Origin: Arthrobacter sp. H-02-3
GTDB taxonomy: Bacteria; Actinomycetota; Actinomycetes; Actinomycetales; Micrococcaceae
Length of the DNA stretch: 64,000 bases
NCBI RefSeq assembly: GCF_003097355.1
Contig: NZ_PYUI01000017.1
Span: forward strand, 34,406-98,405
Direction of reading: 5' to 3'
How positions within the stretch are numbered: position 1 is the stretch's first letter; each line of letters opens with the position of its first letter. Shown here piece by piece: positions 42,939 to 52,481 of this stretch. Position numbers and translations under genes: made by a program. A model generated the notes under the pieces. It did no database searches, was not told the origin of the DNA, and saw only the letters and a program-made list of their open reading frames with translations.

Positions 42939-44192
42939 ATGACCCCGCGCGGAATGACCACTGCTTCCCGGACCGCCAAGACCACCTCCGCCGGCGTCCG
43001 CCTGGCCGGCATTGACGCCGCCCGCGGGCTCGCGTTACTGGCCATGATGGCCACGCACGTCCTGGCGACCTTCGAGTCGAACGCGCAGCTCACGCCCACA
43101 TGGATCGGGCTCGCGTTTTCCGGGCGGGCTTCGGCACTGTTCGCCGTGCTGGCCGGCGTCGGCTTGGCGCTGTCCACCGGGAAACAGCAGCCCGTAGAGG
43201 GTTCCGCGCTCTGGGCCGCCCGCCGCGGCATCGCACTTAGGGCGCTGGTGGTAGGCGCCGTCGGACTCTCGCTGGGCGGCCTGGACGTCAGCATCGCCGT
43301 CATTCTGGTCCACTACGCGCTCCTGTTCCTGTGCGTGCTGCCGTTCGTCGGTCTCGGGGTCAACCGCCTGCTTGTCCTCGCGACCGCATGGATCCTGGCT
43401 TCTCCTGTGCTGGCCTACCTGCTGCGGCCCTGGATCCTGTCAGCAGATCCGCCCTTGCGGCTGGGACATAACCCCGGCTGGGAGGACCTGGCCACACCCG
43501 CAAGACTCCTCGGCGACCTCTTCCTCACGGGCTACTATCCCGTCCTGCAGTGGATCGCCTATCTCCTGGTGGGACTGGCGATCGGCCGGATGGCGCTGTC
43601 GAAGGCAGCCACGCCGTTCCTGCTGCTGGCTGCCGGGACAACGGTGGCGGTCTTTGCCAAGTGGCTCGGGGCAGTCCTGATGGAGGACTGGGGCGGCCGG
43701 CAGGCATTGGAGTCGCAGATCGGCGATCCCACCTACCCGCTGGGGAGTCTGCTGCAGGTCAACCTGGCGGGTGTCGACCAGTCAGGCTCAGTGTGGTGGC
43801 TGGCCACTAGCGCACCGCATGCGGGCACCACGCTGGACCTGCTTCACACCTCGGGAGTCGCCGCCGCCGGGATTGGCGTGTGCCTGCTGCTGGGCCGGCT
43901 GGGCGAATGGGTGGAGCTGGACCTGCTGCTACCGCTCCGCGGAATCGGGGCCATGACTTTGACCCTCTACACGGCGCATTTGTGCATCATGGCGGCCCTG
44001 CACGATCAGCCGCTGGCGCCCGGCTGGACCGTGGAGGGCGTGTACTGGGCGCAGGCCATCGGCATGTTGGTGGTCGGCGGGGTCTTCGCGTCCCTGATCT
44101 GGCGCGGGCCGCTGGAGTGGGTGTCCCATGCCGCCAACCAGGTGGGCCGCTACCAGCCCGCCCGCGGGCGTCAGTCGGCCCGTCTCCGCTAG
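42939..44192 (+). CDS. DUF418/DUF1624-like multi-pass membrane protein
   Basis: 417 aa with about ten helices. The opening RLAGIDAARGLALLAMMATHV is the signature of the HGSNAT-like/DUF1624 acyltransferase group, and the C-terminal GAMTLTLYTAHLCIMAAL fits DUF418 proteins. These are thought to move acyl groups across the membrane, perhaps onto glycans; the substrate is unknown. The ATG at 42939 follows TAACAT (42919-42924). A second Met at 42954 is an alternative. The LexA box lies upstream, but SOS control of this gene is unproven. Confidence 0.82.
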   Translation: MTPRGMTTASRTAKTTSAGVRLAGIDAARGLALLAMMATHVLATFESNAQLTPTWIGLAFSGRASALFAVLAGVGLALSTGKQQPVEGSALWAARRGIALRALVVGAVGLSLGGLDVSIAVILVHYALLFLCVLPFVGLGVNRLLVLATAWILASPVLAYLLRPWILSADPPLRLGHNPGWEDLATPARLLGDLFLTGYYPVLQWIAYLLVGLAIGRMALSKAATPFLLLAAGTTVAVFAKWLGAVLMEDWGGRQALESQIGDPTYPLGSLLQVNLAGVDQSGSVWWLATSAPHAGTTLDLLHTSGVAAAGIGVCLLLGRLGEWVELDLLLPLRGIGAMTLTLYTAHLCIMAALHDQPLAPGWTVEGVYWAQAIGMLVVGGVFASLIWRGPLEWVSHAANQVGRYQPARGRQSARLR

Positions 44193-44293
44193 GGAGTCTC
44201 ACCCATGAGGGCGGTGGACCGCGCCGGATGATCGCCAAGCGGGTTCTCCGCGTCTGCATCGCCTGAACGCGCGTGTAGGGCTGAGGCCCTGCG

Positions 44294-45031
44294 TCAGCCC
44301 GGGGTGAGGACGCAGAACTCGTTGCCCTCTGAATCGGAGAGGCACACCCACGGCACATCGCCCTGGCCGACGTCGGCGTCAGTGGCGCCCAGAGCCCGCA
44401 ACCGGGCCACTTCTGCCGCTTGATCATCACCGGGGTAAGGCATCAGGTCTAGATGGACGCGGCCACACACGGTCTTCACGTCGGGCGTGCGCAGGAACTC
44501 CAGATACGGCCCGACACCCGTGGCGGAACGCAGTCTCGCATGATCGTCGGTCACCTCGTGCAGAGTCCAGTCCATCGCCTCGCTCCAGAACCGGGCCATG
44601 GCCCGCGGATCCGCACAGCTGACCACCACGGCGGCGATCGGCCCGGTATCCCGGTAGATCGATCGAGGCTCCAGCACGCGGAACAGGTTGCCCTCGGGGT
44701 CGGCCAGAAGCGTCCACGGCACATCACCCTGGCCCACGTCGGCGGGCGTCGCGCCGAGCTCCAACAGGTCCGCGACCAGCTCCGCCTGATGGGCCACGGA
44801 GGTGGAGGTGAGTTCGAGGTGCGCGCGGTACTTTACCGTCTCGGGGTCCGGGACGGTGACGACATCGACGCAGATGGCGACGGGGTCCGGCCAGACGAAG
44901 CCCACGGGTTCAACATTGGTCACACCGGGGCCCTCGCTGGAAACACCCCAGCCGAGCGCCTCGGCCCAAAACCGACCGAGCGCGGAGTCGTCCCGAGCCT
45001 TGAAATTCACCTGAACAAGTCGCAGCGCCAT
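44294..45031 (-). CDS. VOC-family protein with two glyoxalase-like domains
   Basis: 245 aa made of two similar halves. Each has a vicinal oxygen chelate fold of the Glyoxalase_6 type and ends with the same block, ADVGQGDVPWTLLADPEGN (first) and ADVGQGDVPWVCLSDSEGN (second). This internal duplication builds one full active-site cup. Such proteins include dioxygenases and antibiotic-binding proteins; no substrate can be named. It stands alone, with 100 bp of empty sequence on the 3' side. Confidence 0.87.
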   Translation of the reverse strand: MALRLVQVNFKARDDSALGRFWAEALGWGVSSEGPGVTNVEPVGFVWPDPVAICVDVVTVPDPETVKYRAHLELTSTSVAHQAELVADLLELGATPADVGQGDVPWTLLADPEGNLFRVLEPRSIYRDTGPIAAVVVSCADPRAMARFWSEAMDWTLHEVTDDHARLRSATGVGPYLEFLRTPDVKTVCGRVHLDLMPYPGDDQAAEVARLRALGATDADVGQGDVPWVCLSDSEGNEFCVLTPG

Positions 45032-45085
45032 AGCGCCCGATCCTATCCAGTTCCTCCCCGATATGGGAGGAACGCTCAGCGCCGG

Positions 45086-45568
45086 CTAGGGCTTTTGCGC
45101 CCCGGCACGAAACATCCGTACGGCGTCGCGCATCGAAGCGCGGGCACGCTTGCGGTCGCCGGCGGCATCGTAGGCACAGCTGATCCGGAACCAGGACCGC
45201 CAGTCGTCGGGCGCAGCTTCGGCCTCGGCGCGGTATTTCTCAAATTCGAGGTCGGCGGCTTCGCGGATGATCCGGCCTGCAGGCGTGCGCGGCAGCGTGT
45301 CCTCCGGCAGTCCGCCTTCGGCTTCGAGGATCTTCGCCAAACGCTCGGTGCGGGCACCGAACAGCAATTCCCGGACCAGGGCCCACGCTCCGATGACCGG
45401 CAGCACGAGGTAGGCGACACCGATCGCCTTCGCCACGAGGTTTTGGTCCGACATCAGGAGTAGGGAGCGCTCAAATGACACCACCAGGTAGAAGACAAGC
45501 AGAAGGGTGACGGCTCCCACCCAGATCTTGGTGCGGTTCGCTTTCAGGGCGCTCAGGGCTGCGGCCAT
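45086..45568 (-). CDS. Conserved membrane protein with TPR-like C-terminus
   Basis: 160 aa. Two transmembrane helices (IWVGAVTLLLVFYLVVSF, AIGVAYLVLPVIGAWALV) are followed by a soluble helical part. The end, DDWRSWFRISCAYDAAGDRK and RARASMRDAVRMF, looks like a single tetratricopeptide repeat. It starts 5 bp after the dapB stop, so the two are co-translated. The function is unknown; the same arrangement occurs in related actinobacteria as far as I recall. Confidence 0.8.
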   Translation of the reverse strand: MAAALSALKANRTKIWVGAVTLLLVFYLVVSFERSLLLMSDQNLVAKAIGVAYLVLPVIGAWALVRELLFGARTERLAKILEAEGGLPEDTLPRTPAGRIIREAADLEFEKYRAEAEAAPDDWRSWFRISCAYDAAGDRKRARASMRDAVRMFRAGAQKP

Positions 45569-45573
45569 CGGGC

Positions 45574-46332
45574 TCAGAGCCCCAGGTCCAGGTAGCCGTC
45601 GAGCCCCACGGTGAGGCCGGGGTGTGCGGCGACATTGCGGATCCCCAGCAGCACGCCGGGCATGAAGGAGGCGCGGTCGAAGGAGTCGTGGCGGATGGTC
45701 AGCTGCTCCCCCGGGCCGCCCAGCAGGACCTCTTGATGCGCGACGAGGCCGCTGAGCCGGACGCTGTGGACCCGGACGCCCTCCACGTCGCTGCCACGGG
45801 CGCCCTCGAGTTCCGTGGTGGTGGCGTCCGGGCTGGAAGGCACGCCGGCGGCGGTGCGCTCGGCCGAGATCAGCTGCGCCGTGCGCACAGCCGTGCCGGA
45901 GGGGGCATCTACCTTGTCAGGGTGGTGCAGTTCAATGATTTCAACGGACTCGAAGTACTTCGACGCCTTGGCGGCGAAGGCGGAGGCCAGGACCGAGCCG
46001 AGGGCGAAGTTCGGGGCGATGAGGACGCCGACTCCGGGCCGGTCGGCGAGGAGCTCCTCCAGACGGGCAAGCCGGCCGGCATCCCAGCCCGTAGTGCCGA
46101 CGACGGCGTGCATGCCGTGTTCGACGGCGAAGCGGACGTTCGCTTCGGTGCTTTCGGGAACGGTCAGGTCCACCACGATCTGCGCGCCCGAGCTGACGAG
46201 CGATTCAAGGGAATCGTTGCGGCCAAGGGCCGCGACGAGCGTCAGGTCCGCGGCGGCGTCGATGGCCTTCACGGCCTCGGCGCCCATGCGCCCGTTGGCG
46301 CCCAGCACGGCGACGGAGAGTTGTTCGGTCAT
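45574..46332 (-). CDS. dapB: 4-hydroxy-tetrahydrodipicolinate reductase
   Basis: 252 aa. NAD(P)-binding VAVLGANGRMGAEAVKAI, VVDLTVPEST, and the catalytic block IIELHHPDKVDAPSGTA are complete. It reduces the DapA product on the way to lysine and meso-diaminopimelate. ATG 46332 gives the family N-terminus MTEQLSVAVLG; the frame continues upstream but without homology. Followed directly by the membrane protein gene. Confidence 0.96.
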   Translation of the reverse strand: MTEQLSVAVLGANGRMGAEAVKAIDAAADLTLVAALGRNDSLESLVSSGAQIVVDLTVPESTEANVRFAVEHGMHAVVGTTGWDAGRLARLEELLADRPGVGVLIAPNFALGSVLASAFAAKASKYFESVEIIELHHPDKVDAPSGTAVRTAQLISAERTAAGVPSSPDATTTELEGARGSDVEGVRVHSVRLSGLVAHQEVLLGGPGEQLTIRHDSFDRASFMPGVLLGIRNVAAHPGLTVGLDGYLDLGL

Positions 46333-46400
46333 GCCATCAACCCTACCGCCGGGGCCGTTGCCCTCTGGAACCGGCGGCCTTGAGTTACACGGCCGTGCGC

Positions 46401-46907
46401 CTACTCGCCGGCCCCGACCCATTCGACGGTGCCGTCGGCGAAAAACTGCTCTTTCCAGATGGGCACCTGGGCCTTGATCCGGTCCACGAGTTCGGCGCAC
46501 ACCTCGAAGGCCTGGCCGCGATGCGCTGCGGAAACGGCGCAGACCAGGGCGGGGTCGCCGATCTCGAGCATGCCAATCCTGTGCGCGGCCCAGATCCGCA
46601 CCGGCTGCTGACGCTGTTCAGCGCCGCCGTCATCCGAAGATCCGTCGGACGCCGGGCCGCCGGCCGGGACCGAGTGTTCCGCCACGAGCCGGGCGACGAC
46701 GTCTGCCATCACCTGGTGCGCCGTCGGGTGGGCGCTGTAGCTGAGCCGCGAAACCTGCTTGCCGCCGTCGTGGTTCCGGACGACGCCGCTGAAGCTGACC
46801 ACCGCGCCGGCGGTGTCCGATTCGACGGCCGCAATGGCCTGGTCCACCGAGATAGGTTCGGCGCTCAGGACGGCGTGCACGACTTCAAATCCTGTTTCAG
46901 TGCCCAT
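46401..46907 (-). CDS. moaE: Molybdopterin synthase catalytic subunit
   Basis: 168 aa. Family blocks AGAVVSFSGVVRNHDGGKQV, IWAAHRIGMLEIGDPAL and the active-site Lys region VPIWKEQFFADG are present. With MoaD-thiocarboxylate it puts two sulfurs into precursor Z. A 20-residue polar insert (AGGPASDGSSDDGGAEQ) sits in the middle, in a loop by position. Its ATG overlaps the mog stop by 11 nt. It is the last gene of the operon. Confidence 0.95.
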   Translation of the reverse strand: MGTETGFEVVHAVLSAEPISVDQAIAAVESDTAGAVVSFSGVVRNHDGGKQVSRLSYSAHPTAHQVMADVVARLVAEHSVPAGGPASDGSSDDGGAEQRQQPVRIWAAHRIGMLEIGDPALVCAVSAAHRGQAFEVCAELVDRIKAQVPIWKEQFFADGTVEWVGAGE

Positions 46908-47409
46908 GACTGCCTTCCAGCTGGTCGCAAAGATGTCCAAGGATGGGATCGAGCACGCTCAGGCCATCCATGACGCCCTTCGGTGATCCGGGCAGGTTCA
47001 CGATGAAGGTCTGGCCAGCCGCGCCCGCGTGGCCACGGCTGAGCATGGCCATGGGCGTCTTGGCTGTCCCGGCGCTGCGGATGCCTTCCATGATGCCCGG
47101 GATTTCCCGGTCCAGCAGGGGCAGGGTCTCCTCGGGGGTCGCGTCGGTGGGGCTGAGGCCCGTGCCGCCGCTGGTAATGATGACGGCCGGCTGCTGGCTC
47201 AGCAGGGCACGCAGCGCGGCTCCCACCGGAGCCCCGTCCGGAACCACCAGGGCCGGGAACGGCTCAAAGCCGTGTTCGGTGAGCCAGTCGACGATGACGG
47301 GCCCCGTGAGGTCCTCGTAGACGCCGGCGGCCGCGCGGGTGGAGGCGATCACGACGCCTGCCTTCCGGCCGGTGGCTTCGCCGTGGCGGTGCGGTTCGGG
47401 CATGTTCAT
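46897..47409 (-). CDS. mog: Molybdopterin adenylyltransferase-type protein (Mog/MoaB)
   Basis: 170 aa. The molybdopterin-binding signature [17 protein letters not shown] and [16 protein letters not shown] are typical of MogA/MoaB, which adenylates molybdopterin before molybdate insertion by MoeA. ATG 47409 overlaps the moaC stop (ATGA); a second Met lies two codons on. MogA and MoaB cannot be told apart safely here. Confidence 0.92.
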   Translation of the reverse strand: MNMPEPHRHGEATGRKAGVVIASTRAAAGVYEDLTGPVIVDWLTEHGFEPFPALVVPDGAPVGAALRALLSQQPAVIITSGGTGLSPTDATPEETLPLLDREIPGIMEGIRSAGTAKTPMAMLSRGHAGAAGQTFIVNLPGSPKGVMDGLSVLDPILGHLCDQLEGSHGH

Positions 47410-47957
47410 AAGGTCCAGTCCCCGCTCTTGCCGCCACTTTTGGCGAGCACTTTGATATCGGTCAGGACCGCGTGCTTGTCCACGGCCTTGATCATGTCGT
47501 AGACGCTCAGTGCCGCAACCGACGCCGCGGTCAGGGCCTCCATCTCGACCCCGGTGACGCCGCGGGTCTTGACGGTGGCAAACACCGTGACGGAGGCGGT
47601 GTCGAGCTCGAAGTCGATGGTGACCTTGGCGATCGGCAGCGGGTGGCAGAGCGGGATGAGATCCGGTGTCTTTTTCGCCGCCATGATCCCGGCGATGCGG
47701 GCAACGGCCAGGGCGTCCCCCTTCGGGAGCTCGCCGCCGCCGAGGAGCGCGAGGACCTCCGCCGTGCTGCGGACGGTCGCGGTGGCCGTGGCTTCCCGGG
47801 TGGACTCCGCCTTGTTGGACACATCAACCATCTGGGCCGTGCCATCGTGGCGGAGGTGGGTCAGGCGGGTGTTGTCCCCTGCGCTATTTTCCGCTGTGCT
47901 GTTTTCCGCTGGCGCGGGAGTTGCCTCAGCGTTCTCTGCTTCATTCACAGAATCCAT
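47406..47957 (-). CDS. moaC: Cyclic pyranopterin monophosphate synthase
   Basis: 183 aa. The core [34 protein letters not shown] and [19 protein letters not shown] and MIKAVDK is complete. It follows MoaA in making precursor Z from GTP. A 33-residue Ala/Glu/Asn-rich leader precedes the conserved part. The start overlaps the moeA end by 13 nt. Confidence 0.96.
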   Translation of the reverse strand: MDSVNEAENAEATPAPAENSTAENSAGDNTRLTHLRHDGTAQMVDVSNKAESTREATATATVRSTAEVLALLGGGELPKGDALAVARIAGIMAAKKTPDLIPLCHPLPIAKVTIDFELDTASVTVFATVKTRGVTGVEMEALTAASVAALSVYDMIKAVDKHAVLTDIKVLAKSGGKSGDWTL

Positions 47958-49168
47958 ACTTCCACTTCATCGCCCGCAGCGAGAGCCGCTGTGCCCTCGG
48001 GAACGTGGACCAGGGCGTTGGAACGGGCCAGTGCGTGCACCAGGTGTGAGCCGGCACCGCCCTCCAGCCGGACCGTGCCGTCCGGAGCCAGGGTGCCGCG
48101 CCGGACCTGGTGCTTGCCGGGCGGGGAGGTCAGCGCCTCGACCAGCCGGGCCCGGACGGCGGGCCGCGGCGCGGGAGCGCCGAAGAGTTCGGTGAGGACG
48201 GGGCGCAGGAACATTTCAAATGACACGAGGCAGCTCACCGGGTTACCGGGGAACCCCAGCACGGGGACGCCGTCGAAGCTGCCGATTCCCTGCGGTCCGC
48301 CGGGCTGCATGGCCACTGCAGTGAACTCGACGTCGTGTCCGGCCATGGCCTGGCGGACCACTTCGTAGGCGCCCTTGCTGACACCACCGGTGGTGACGAT
48401 CAGGTCCACGTCCGGGGCGTGCCGGCGCAGCAGCAGGGCGAGCTCATCCGGCCGGTCCGTGGAAATGGCCGTCCGGGTGACCTCGAGGCCGGCCTGGCGC
48501 ATGGAGGCTTCGAGCAGCGTGCCGTTGGAGTCGAAGATCTTGCCAGGTCCCAGCGGGCTGCCCGGTTCCACGACTTCGTCGCCGGTGGTGACCAGCAGGA
48601 CACGCAGCGAAGGACGGACGGGCACGTCCGTGAAGCCCATGGCCGCCAGGAGTCCCAGCTGGCCGGGGCCAAGGAATGTCCCGGAGCCGAGGGCGGGCTC
48701 GCCGGAGCGGATGTCACTGCCGATGTCGCGCACAAACGTTCCGGCAGCCGTGGCCGGCAGGCGGACCGTGGCGGACTCGCCGGGCGCGGGGAACGAATCG
48801 GGCACTGCCTGTTCAATGGGCACGACGGCGTCGGCTCCGGCCGGCATCATGGCTCCGGTCATGATCGGCGCGGCGGTGCCGACGGCTAGTTCCGCCGGTG
48901 CGGCGCCGGCCGGAACAGGCGCGACGACGCGCAGTTCCGTGCCGCCGTCGGGCACGTCGCCGCTGCGGATCGCGAAACCGTCCATCTGCGAGTTGGCAAA
49001 GGGGGGAAGATCCAGCGGTGCCACGATGTCGACAGCGAGTCCCCGGCCCAAGGCTTCAAGCAGCGGGAGCCGTTCCACCCGGTCATCGGTGCGGAGCGGC
49101 GCGAGCAGGGCGCGGACCTTGTCCCGGTGCGCTTCCACGCTGACGTGCCTTGTCTCGGTGCGGTGCAT
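47945..49168 (-). CDS. moeA: Molybdopterin molybdenumtransferase
   Basis: 407 aa with the four-domain MoeA pattern: [61 protein letters not shown], and [17 protein letters not shown]. It inserts molybdate into adenylated molybdopterin. It starts 26 bp after the oxidoreductase stop and overlaps moaC, so enzyme and cofactor genes are linked. ATG at 49168. Confidence 0.96.
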   Translation of the reverse strand: MHRTETRHVSVEAHRDKVRALLAPLRTDDRVERLPLLEALGRGLAVDIVAPLDLPPFANSQMDGFAIRSGDVPDGGTELRVVAPVPAGAAPAELAVGTAAPIMTGAMMPAGADAVVPIEQAVPDSFPAPGESATVRLPATAAGTFVRDIGSDIRSGEPALGSGTFLGPGQLGLLAAMGFTDVPVRPSLRVLLVTTGDEVVEPGSPLGPGKIFDSNGTLLEASMRQAGLEVTRTAISTDRPDELALLLRRHAPDVDLIVTTGGVSKGAYEVVRQAMAGHDVEFTAVAMQPGGPQGIGSFDGVPVLGFPGNPVSCLVSFEMFLRPVLTELFGAPAPRPAVRARLVEALTSPPGKHQVRRGTLAPDGTVRLEGGAGSHLVHALARSNALVHVPEGTAALAAGDEVEVWIL

Positions 49169-49194
49169 GCGTGTCCTGACCTTTGCTCAGCTCA

Positions 49195-51096
49195 CTAGGA
49201 TTTCACGTCAACTCTAACCGTGTGAAAGCCGGTGGCCCCGCTCGGCGCGACGGGGGCGGACTCCTCCACTTGCGGGACGCCCTCGAGGTCCGTGGCCCGG
49301 ACCTGGACCTCGTACCGGCCCGGAGTCAGCGGAAGCGCCAGCTTCCATTGGTACCATGTGTCCTTCGAAATGCCCGGGGCGAGCTCGGCCTGTTTCCAGT
49401 CGCCCCGGTTGACCCGCAGCTCCACCGTGCCGATGCCCGTGTGCTGGTCCCACGCGACCCCGCCGAACACCACGGTCCCTGCCGTCACGCTGCGCCCGTC
49501 CTGCGGCACGTCGATGCGGGACGAGGTCTTGATGGGCCCGCGCTCGCTCCAGCCGCGGGGCGTCCAGTAGGCGACATCGTCCGCGTAGCGGGTCACTTTC
49601 AGTTCGGTGACCCACTTGGTGGCCGAGACGTAGCCGTACAGCCCGGGCACGATCATCCGGACCGGGAAACCGTGCTCCAGCGGGAGCGGTTCGCCGTTCA
49701 TTCCCACGACCAGCAGCGCGTCGCGGCTGTCTGTGAGTGCCTCCAGCGGCGTCCCGGCCGTCCAGCCGTCCGTGCTTCGGGAGAGCACCATGTCGGCTCC
49801 GGGCTTGGGTCCGGCCATGGCGAGCAGTTCGCGGACCGGCCAGCCGAGCCACTTGGCGTTGCCGATCAGGTCTCCGCCCACCTCGTTGGAGACGCAGGCG
49901 ATGGTCACATGGCGTTCTGTCAGGGGTTTGGCCAGAAGGGTGGCGAAGTCGAGTTCAATCTCGCGTTCCACCAGGCCGGTGACCTTCAGCGTCCATTGCG
50001 CCGGGTCCACCAGAGGCACGCGCAGGGCGGTGTCGATCCGGTAGAAGTCCTTGTTGGGGGTCACGAGCGGTCCGAGGCCGTCCAGCCGGATCTCGGCGCC
50101 CGCGGGGATGGGCGGCGCCGGTGAGGCGGCCGTCGGGATGGCCAGCTTGCTGCGCACGTCACTGACGACGGCGGCGGCTCCCCTGAGGGTGGACGCGAGC
50201 ACACCCGCGACGGCGGCAACCGCAGCGGTTCCGCCGAGGGCCAGCAGGAAGCGGCGCCGGGCAGGTCCGACCTCGCCGGCCGGAGGCTCGGCGGCCCGCG
50301 CGGCGGCAGCGGTTTCCGGCGGGGAAGTCTCCGCGGCCGGGGCCACCACCGGGACAGGCTGCGCCGCCGCCCGGGTTTCGGACGGGTCGGGCTCCGGCGG
50401 GACCGTCGCCGCGGCCGGCTCCCCGTCCGTGGCTCCGTCCGGGGCTCCGTTCGGGTCGGGCAGCCACGTCTCGAGTTTGCGGATGAGCCAGCGCAGCAGG
50501 GCGATCCCCACGAGTGCCACCAGCACCGGGACGGGGATCGCGTTCGCGGTCAGGTCGGCCCGGCTCAGGACGGCCACGAGGCCCACGGCGCCGAAGACCG
50601 CGATGACGGCCACCCCGGCGAATCGGCGCCGCACTTCCAGGACCCCGGACAAGGCGGCGAGCGCGGCGATGACCAGTGCCATGCCACCGAGGAGTGCCAG
50701 TTTGTCCGCGGTACCAAAGACGGAGATGACCCATTCTTTGACGCCCGGCGGGACGGCATCGATCACTGCCCCGCCCACGGCCGTCACGGGAGAAACTGTG
50801 GGGCTCACCAGGCTGGCCGTGAGTTCGCCGAGCACCACTGCGGTCCCGACGGCCACCAGTCCGGCCGCGGCGGCCCACAGGTCCCGCGTCCGCCGGTCCT
50901 TCGAACGGTCTTGCCCGGGCCGGCCTTGCTTGGACTGCGGTTGCTTGCGTGGCGGTTGCCCGGCCTGTCCCTGCTGCACCTGCGTTCCAGCGCGTTGCTC
51001 CTGACCGGTGATTTCCTTATCCATGGCCTTGCCCGTGTCCTCATCCGTTGCTTGGGCCGTGTCCTGGTCCAACCGCTTGTGCATGTCCTTGTCCAT
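49195..51096 (-). CDS. Membrane-anchored sulfite-oxidase-family molybdoenzyme
   Basis: 633 aa. N-terminal polar lead rich in Asp/Gln/Lys, then four to five helices (about 75-230), a Pro/Ala-rich linker, a twin-Arg-like membrane segment RRRFLLALGGTAAVAAVAG, and an outer catalytic part: the molybdopterin domain with the Mo-ligand Cys in VTIACVSNEVGGDLIG and a C-terminal Mo-co dimerisation domain (VTAGTVVFGGVAWDQHTGIG, WYQWKLALPLTPGRY). The substrate is unknown; sulfite or oxidised methionine are family precedents. GTG 51135, overlapping the kinase stop (GTGA), is an alternative start. Confidence 0.88.
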   Translation of the reverse strand: MDKDMHKRLDQDTAQATDEDTGKAMDKEITGQEQRAGTQVQQGQAGQPPRKQPQSKQGRPGQDRSKDRRTRDLWAAAAGLVAVGTAVVLGELTASLVSPTVSPVTAVGGAVIDAVPPGVKEWVISVFGTADKLALLGGMALVIAALAALSGVLEVRRRFAGVAVIAVFGAVGLVAVLSRADLTANAIPVPVLVALVGIALLRWLIRKLETWLPDPNGAPDGATDGEPAAATVPPEPDPSETRAAAQPVPVVAPAAETSPPETAAAARAAEPPAGEVGPARRRFLLALGGTAAVAAVAGVLASTLRGAAAVVSDVRSKLAIPTAASPAPPIPAGAEIRLDGLGPLVTPNKDFYRIDTALRVPLVDPAQWTLKVTGLVEREIELDFATLLAKPLTERHVTIACVSNEVGGDLIGNAKWLGWPVRELLAMAGPKPGADMVLSRSTDGWTAGTPLEALTDSRDALLVVGMNGEPLPLEHGFPVRMIVPGLYGYVSATKWVTELKVTRYADDVAYWTPRGWSERGPIKTSSRIDVPQDGRSVTAGTVVFGGVAWDQHTGIGTVELRVNRGDWKQAELAPGISKDTWYQWKLALPLTPGRYEVQVRATDLEGVPQVEESAPVAPSGATGFHTVRVDVKS

Positions 51097-51131
51097 TTCG
51101 GCCCCCTGTTCGTCCAGGCCCGCGCCGCGGT

Positions 51132-52481
51132 TCACTGCGTGCGTCCGGTATGGAGCGTCTCGTCCGCCGGGTCCGGCGGACGCCTGTCCTGTTCCCCGCC
51201 CGCCGAGGACGCGCCGGGAGCGAGGCCGCCAGCGGACGGAACGTCCGCCGGGGATGGCCGAACCGCCGTCGCGTGGCCGGAGGCCTCCTTGGCAGGGACC
51301 TCCTGGCCGGGAAGCAGCAGCGAGAAGCGGCATCCGCCGTCGACGTTCTCCACGGTGACGGTCCCCTCATGGGCCTTGACGATTCCGGCGACGATGCTCA
51401 GGCCAAGCCCGGCCCCGCTGTAGCGCAAGGTGCCTGCCGGCTCGTCCGACCCTGGCACCCCCGCGTCGTCCGGAGCGGGCAGGCGGCTCGCCGGGCGCCG
51501 GGCGGGATTCTTTTGCCAGCCGGTCTCGAAGACATGCGGCAGGTCCTCTTCGGGGATCCCGCCGCAGCCGTCGGTGACAGCGACGACGGCCCGGTCCCCT
51601 TCCCGCCCCACTTCGACGGTGACGCGGGAGCCCGGCGGGCTGTGGACGATGGCGTTCAGCACGACGTTCCGGATGGCGCGTCCCATCGAGGGGCCGTCGG
51701 CGAGAGCCAGGCACTCGCGCCGGCCGCCGCCGTCGAGCGTGACGCCATGCTGCTGCGCTAGCGCGGCGAGGTCGGCGATGGCGTCGCTGGCGAGGTCGTA
51801 CAGGTCCAGCGGCTCGGCTTTGAGCCGCATGGTCCCGGCATGGATCTTCGACAGTTCCAGGAGGTCGTTGACCATGCCCGCCATGAGGTCCGTCTGAGCG
51901 ATGATCTTGCGGTAATAGCCGGGGACATCCGATGCCATGCCGTCTTCCAGCGCCTCGGTCATGGCCCGCATGCTCGCCAGCGGCGTCCGGAGGTCGTGGG
52001 AGATCCAGCTGACGAGTTCGCGGCGGGCGTTCTCGACGGCGGCCTCCCGCTGCCGGGACGCCTCCAGCTTCCGGCTGCTGGAGTCGAGCTCCGCGGCGAG
52101 GGCGGCCAGTTCGTGGCTCATCACCGGGGACTGGATCCCCGGGCTCTCGCCGCGGCCGATGCTCCGGGCGGCTTCGACCAGGTCCCTGGCGTTCCGCGAC
52201 ACCCGCGATCCGAGCACCAGGGCGATGGCAACGGCCACCGCAGAGGCCACCGCCAGGACGTACCACATGACCTCGAGGTCCCGGGCCGAGATGAACATGG
52301 CGTTGAAGGCGCTGACCATTCCGGCGACCAGGACCGCCACGGCGGCGAGGACCACCACACAGATCTGCACCGCGAAGGAGGCCTTGCGCAGCGGTTTCAG
52401 CACGAGCAGGGATGCGGCCCCGATCACGGCGCCCCATGCCACGGCCCAGCCGATGATGGTCAGGAGTTCAGAGGTCTGCAC
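51132..52481 (-). CDS. Sensor histidine kinase
   Basis: 449 aa. Two or three N-terminal helices with almost no outer loop, a HAMP-like linker, the phospho-acceptor His162 (SWISHDLRTPLASM), N box VVLNAIVHSPPG, G1 TDGCGGI and G2 GAGLGLSIV. The tail of 60 residues is Pro/Ala/Gly-rich. With so little extracellular sequence it probably senses a membrane or redox cue. It overlaps the response regulator by 14 nt and the oxidoreductase start region, forming one operon. Confidence 0.93.
   Translation of the reverse strand: MQTSELLTIIGWAVAWGAVIGAASLLVLKPLRKASFAVQICVVVLAAVAVLVAGMVSAFNAMFISARDLEVMWYVLAVASAVAVAIALVLGSRVSRNARDLVEAARSIGRGESPGIQSPVMSHELAALAAELDSSSRKLEASRQREAAVENARRELVSWISHDLRTPLASMRAMTEALEDGMASDVPGYYRKIIAQTDLMAGMVNDLLELSKIHAGTMRLKAEPLDLYDLASDAIADLAALAQQHGVTLDGGGRRECLALADGPSMGRAIRNVVLNAIVHSPPGSRVTVEVGREGDRAVVAVTDGCGGIPEEDLPHVFETGWQKNPARRPASRLPAPDDAGVPGSDEPAGTLRYSGAGLGLSIVAGIVKAHEGTVTVENVDGGCRFSLLLPGQEVPAKEASGHATAVRPSPADVPSAGGLAPGASSAGGEQDRRPPDPADETLHTGRTQ

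Noticed and set aside
46333..46500. 56-codon N-terminal extension of dapB
   Set aside because: It is Arg/Gly-rich without homology and overlaps the moaE end; dapB family starts at MTEQLSVAVLG (46332).
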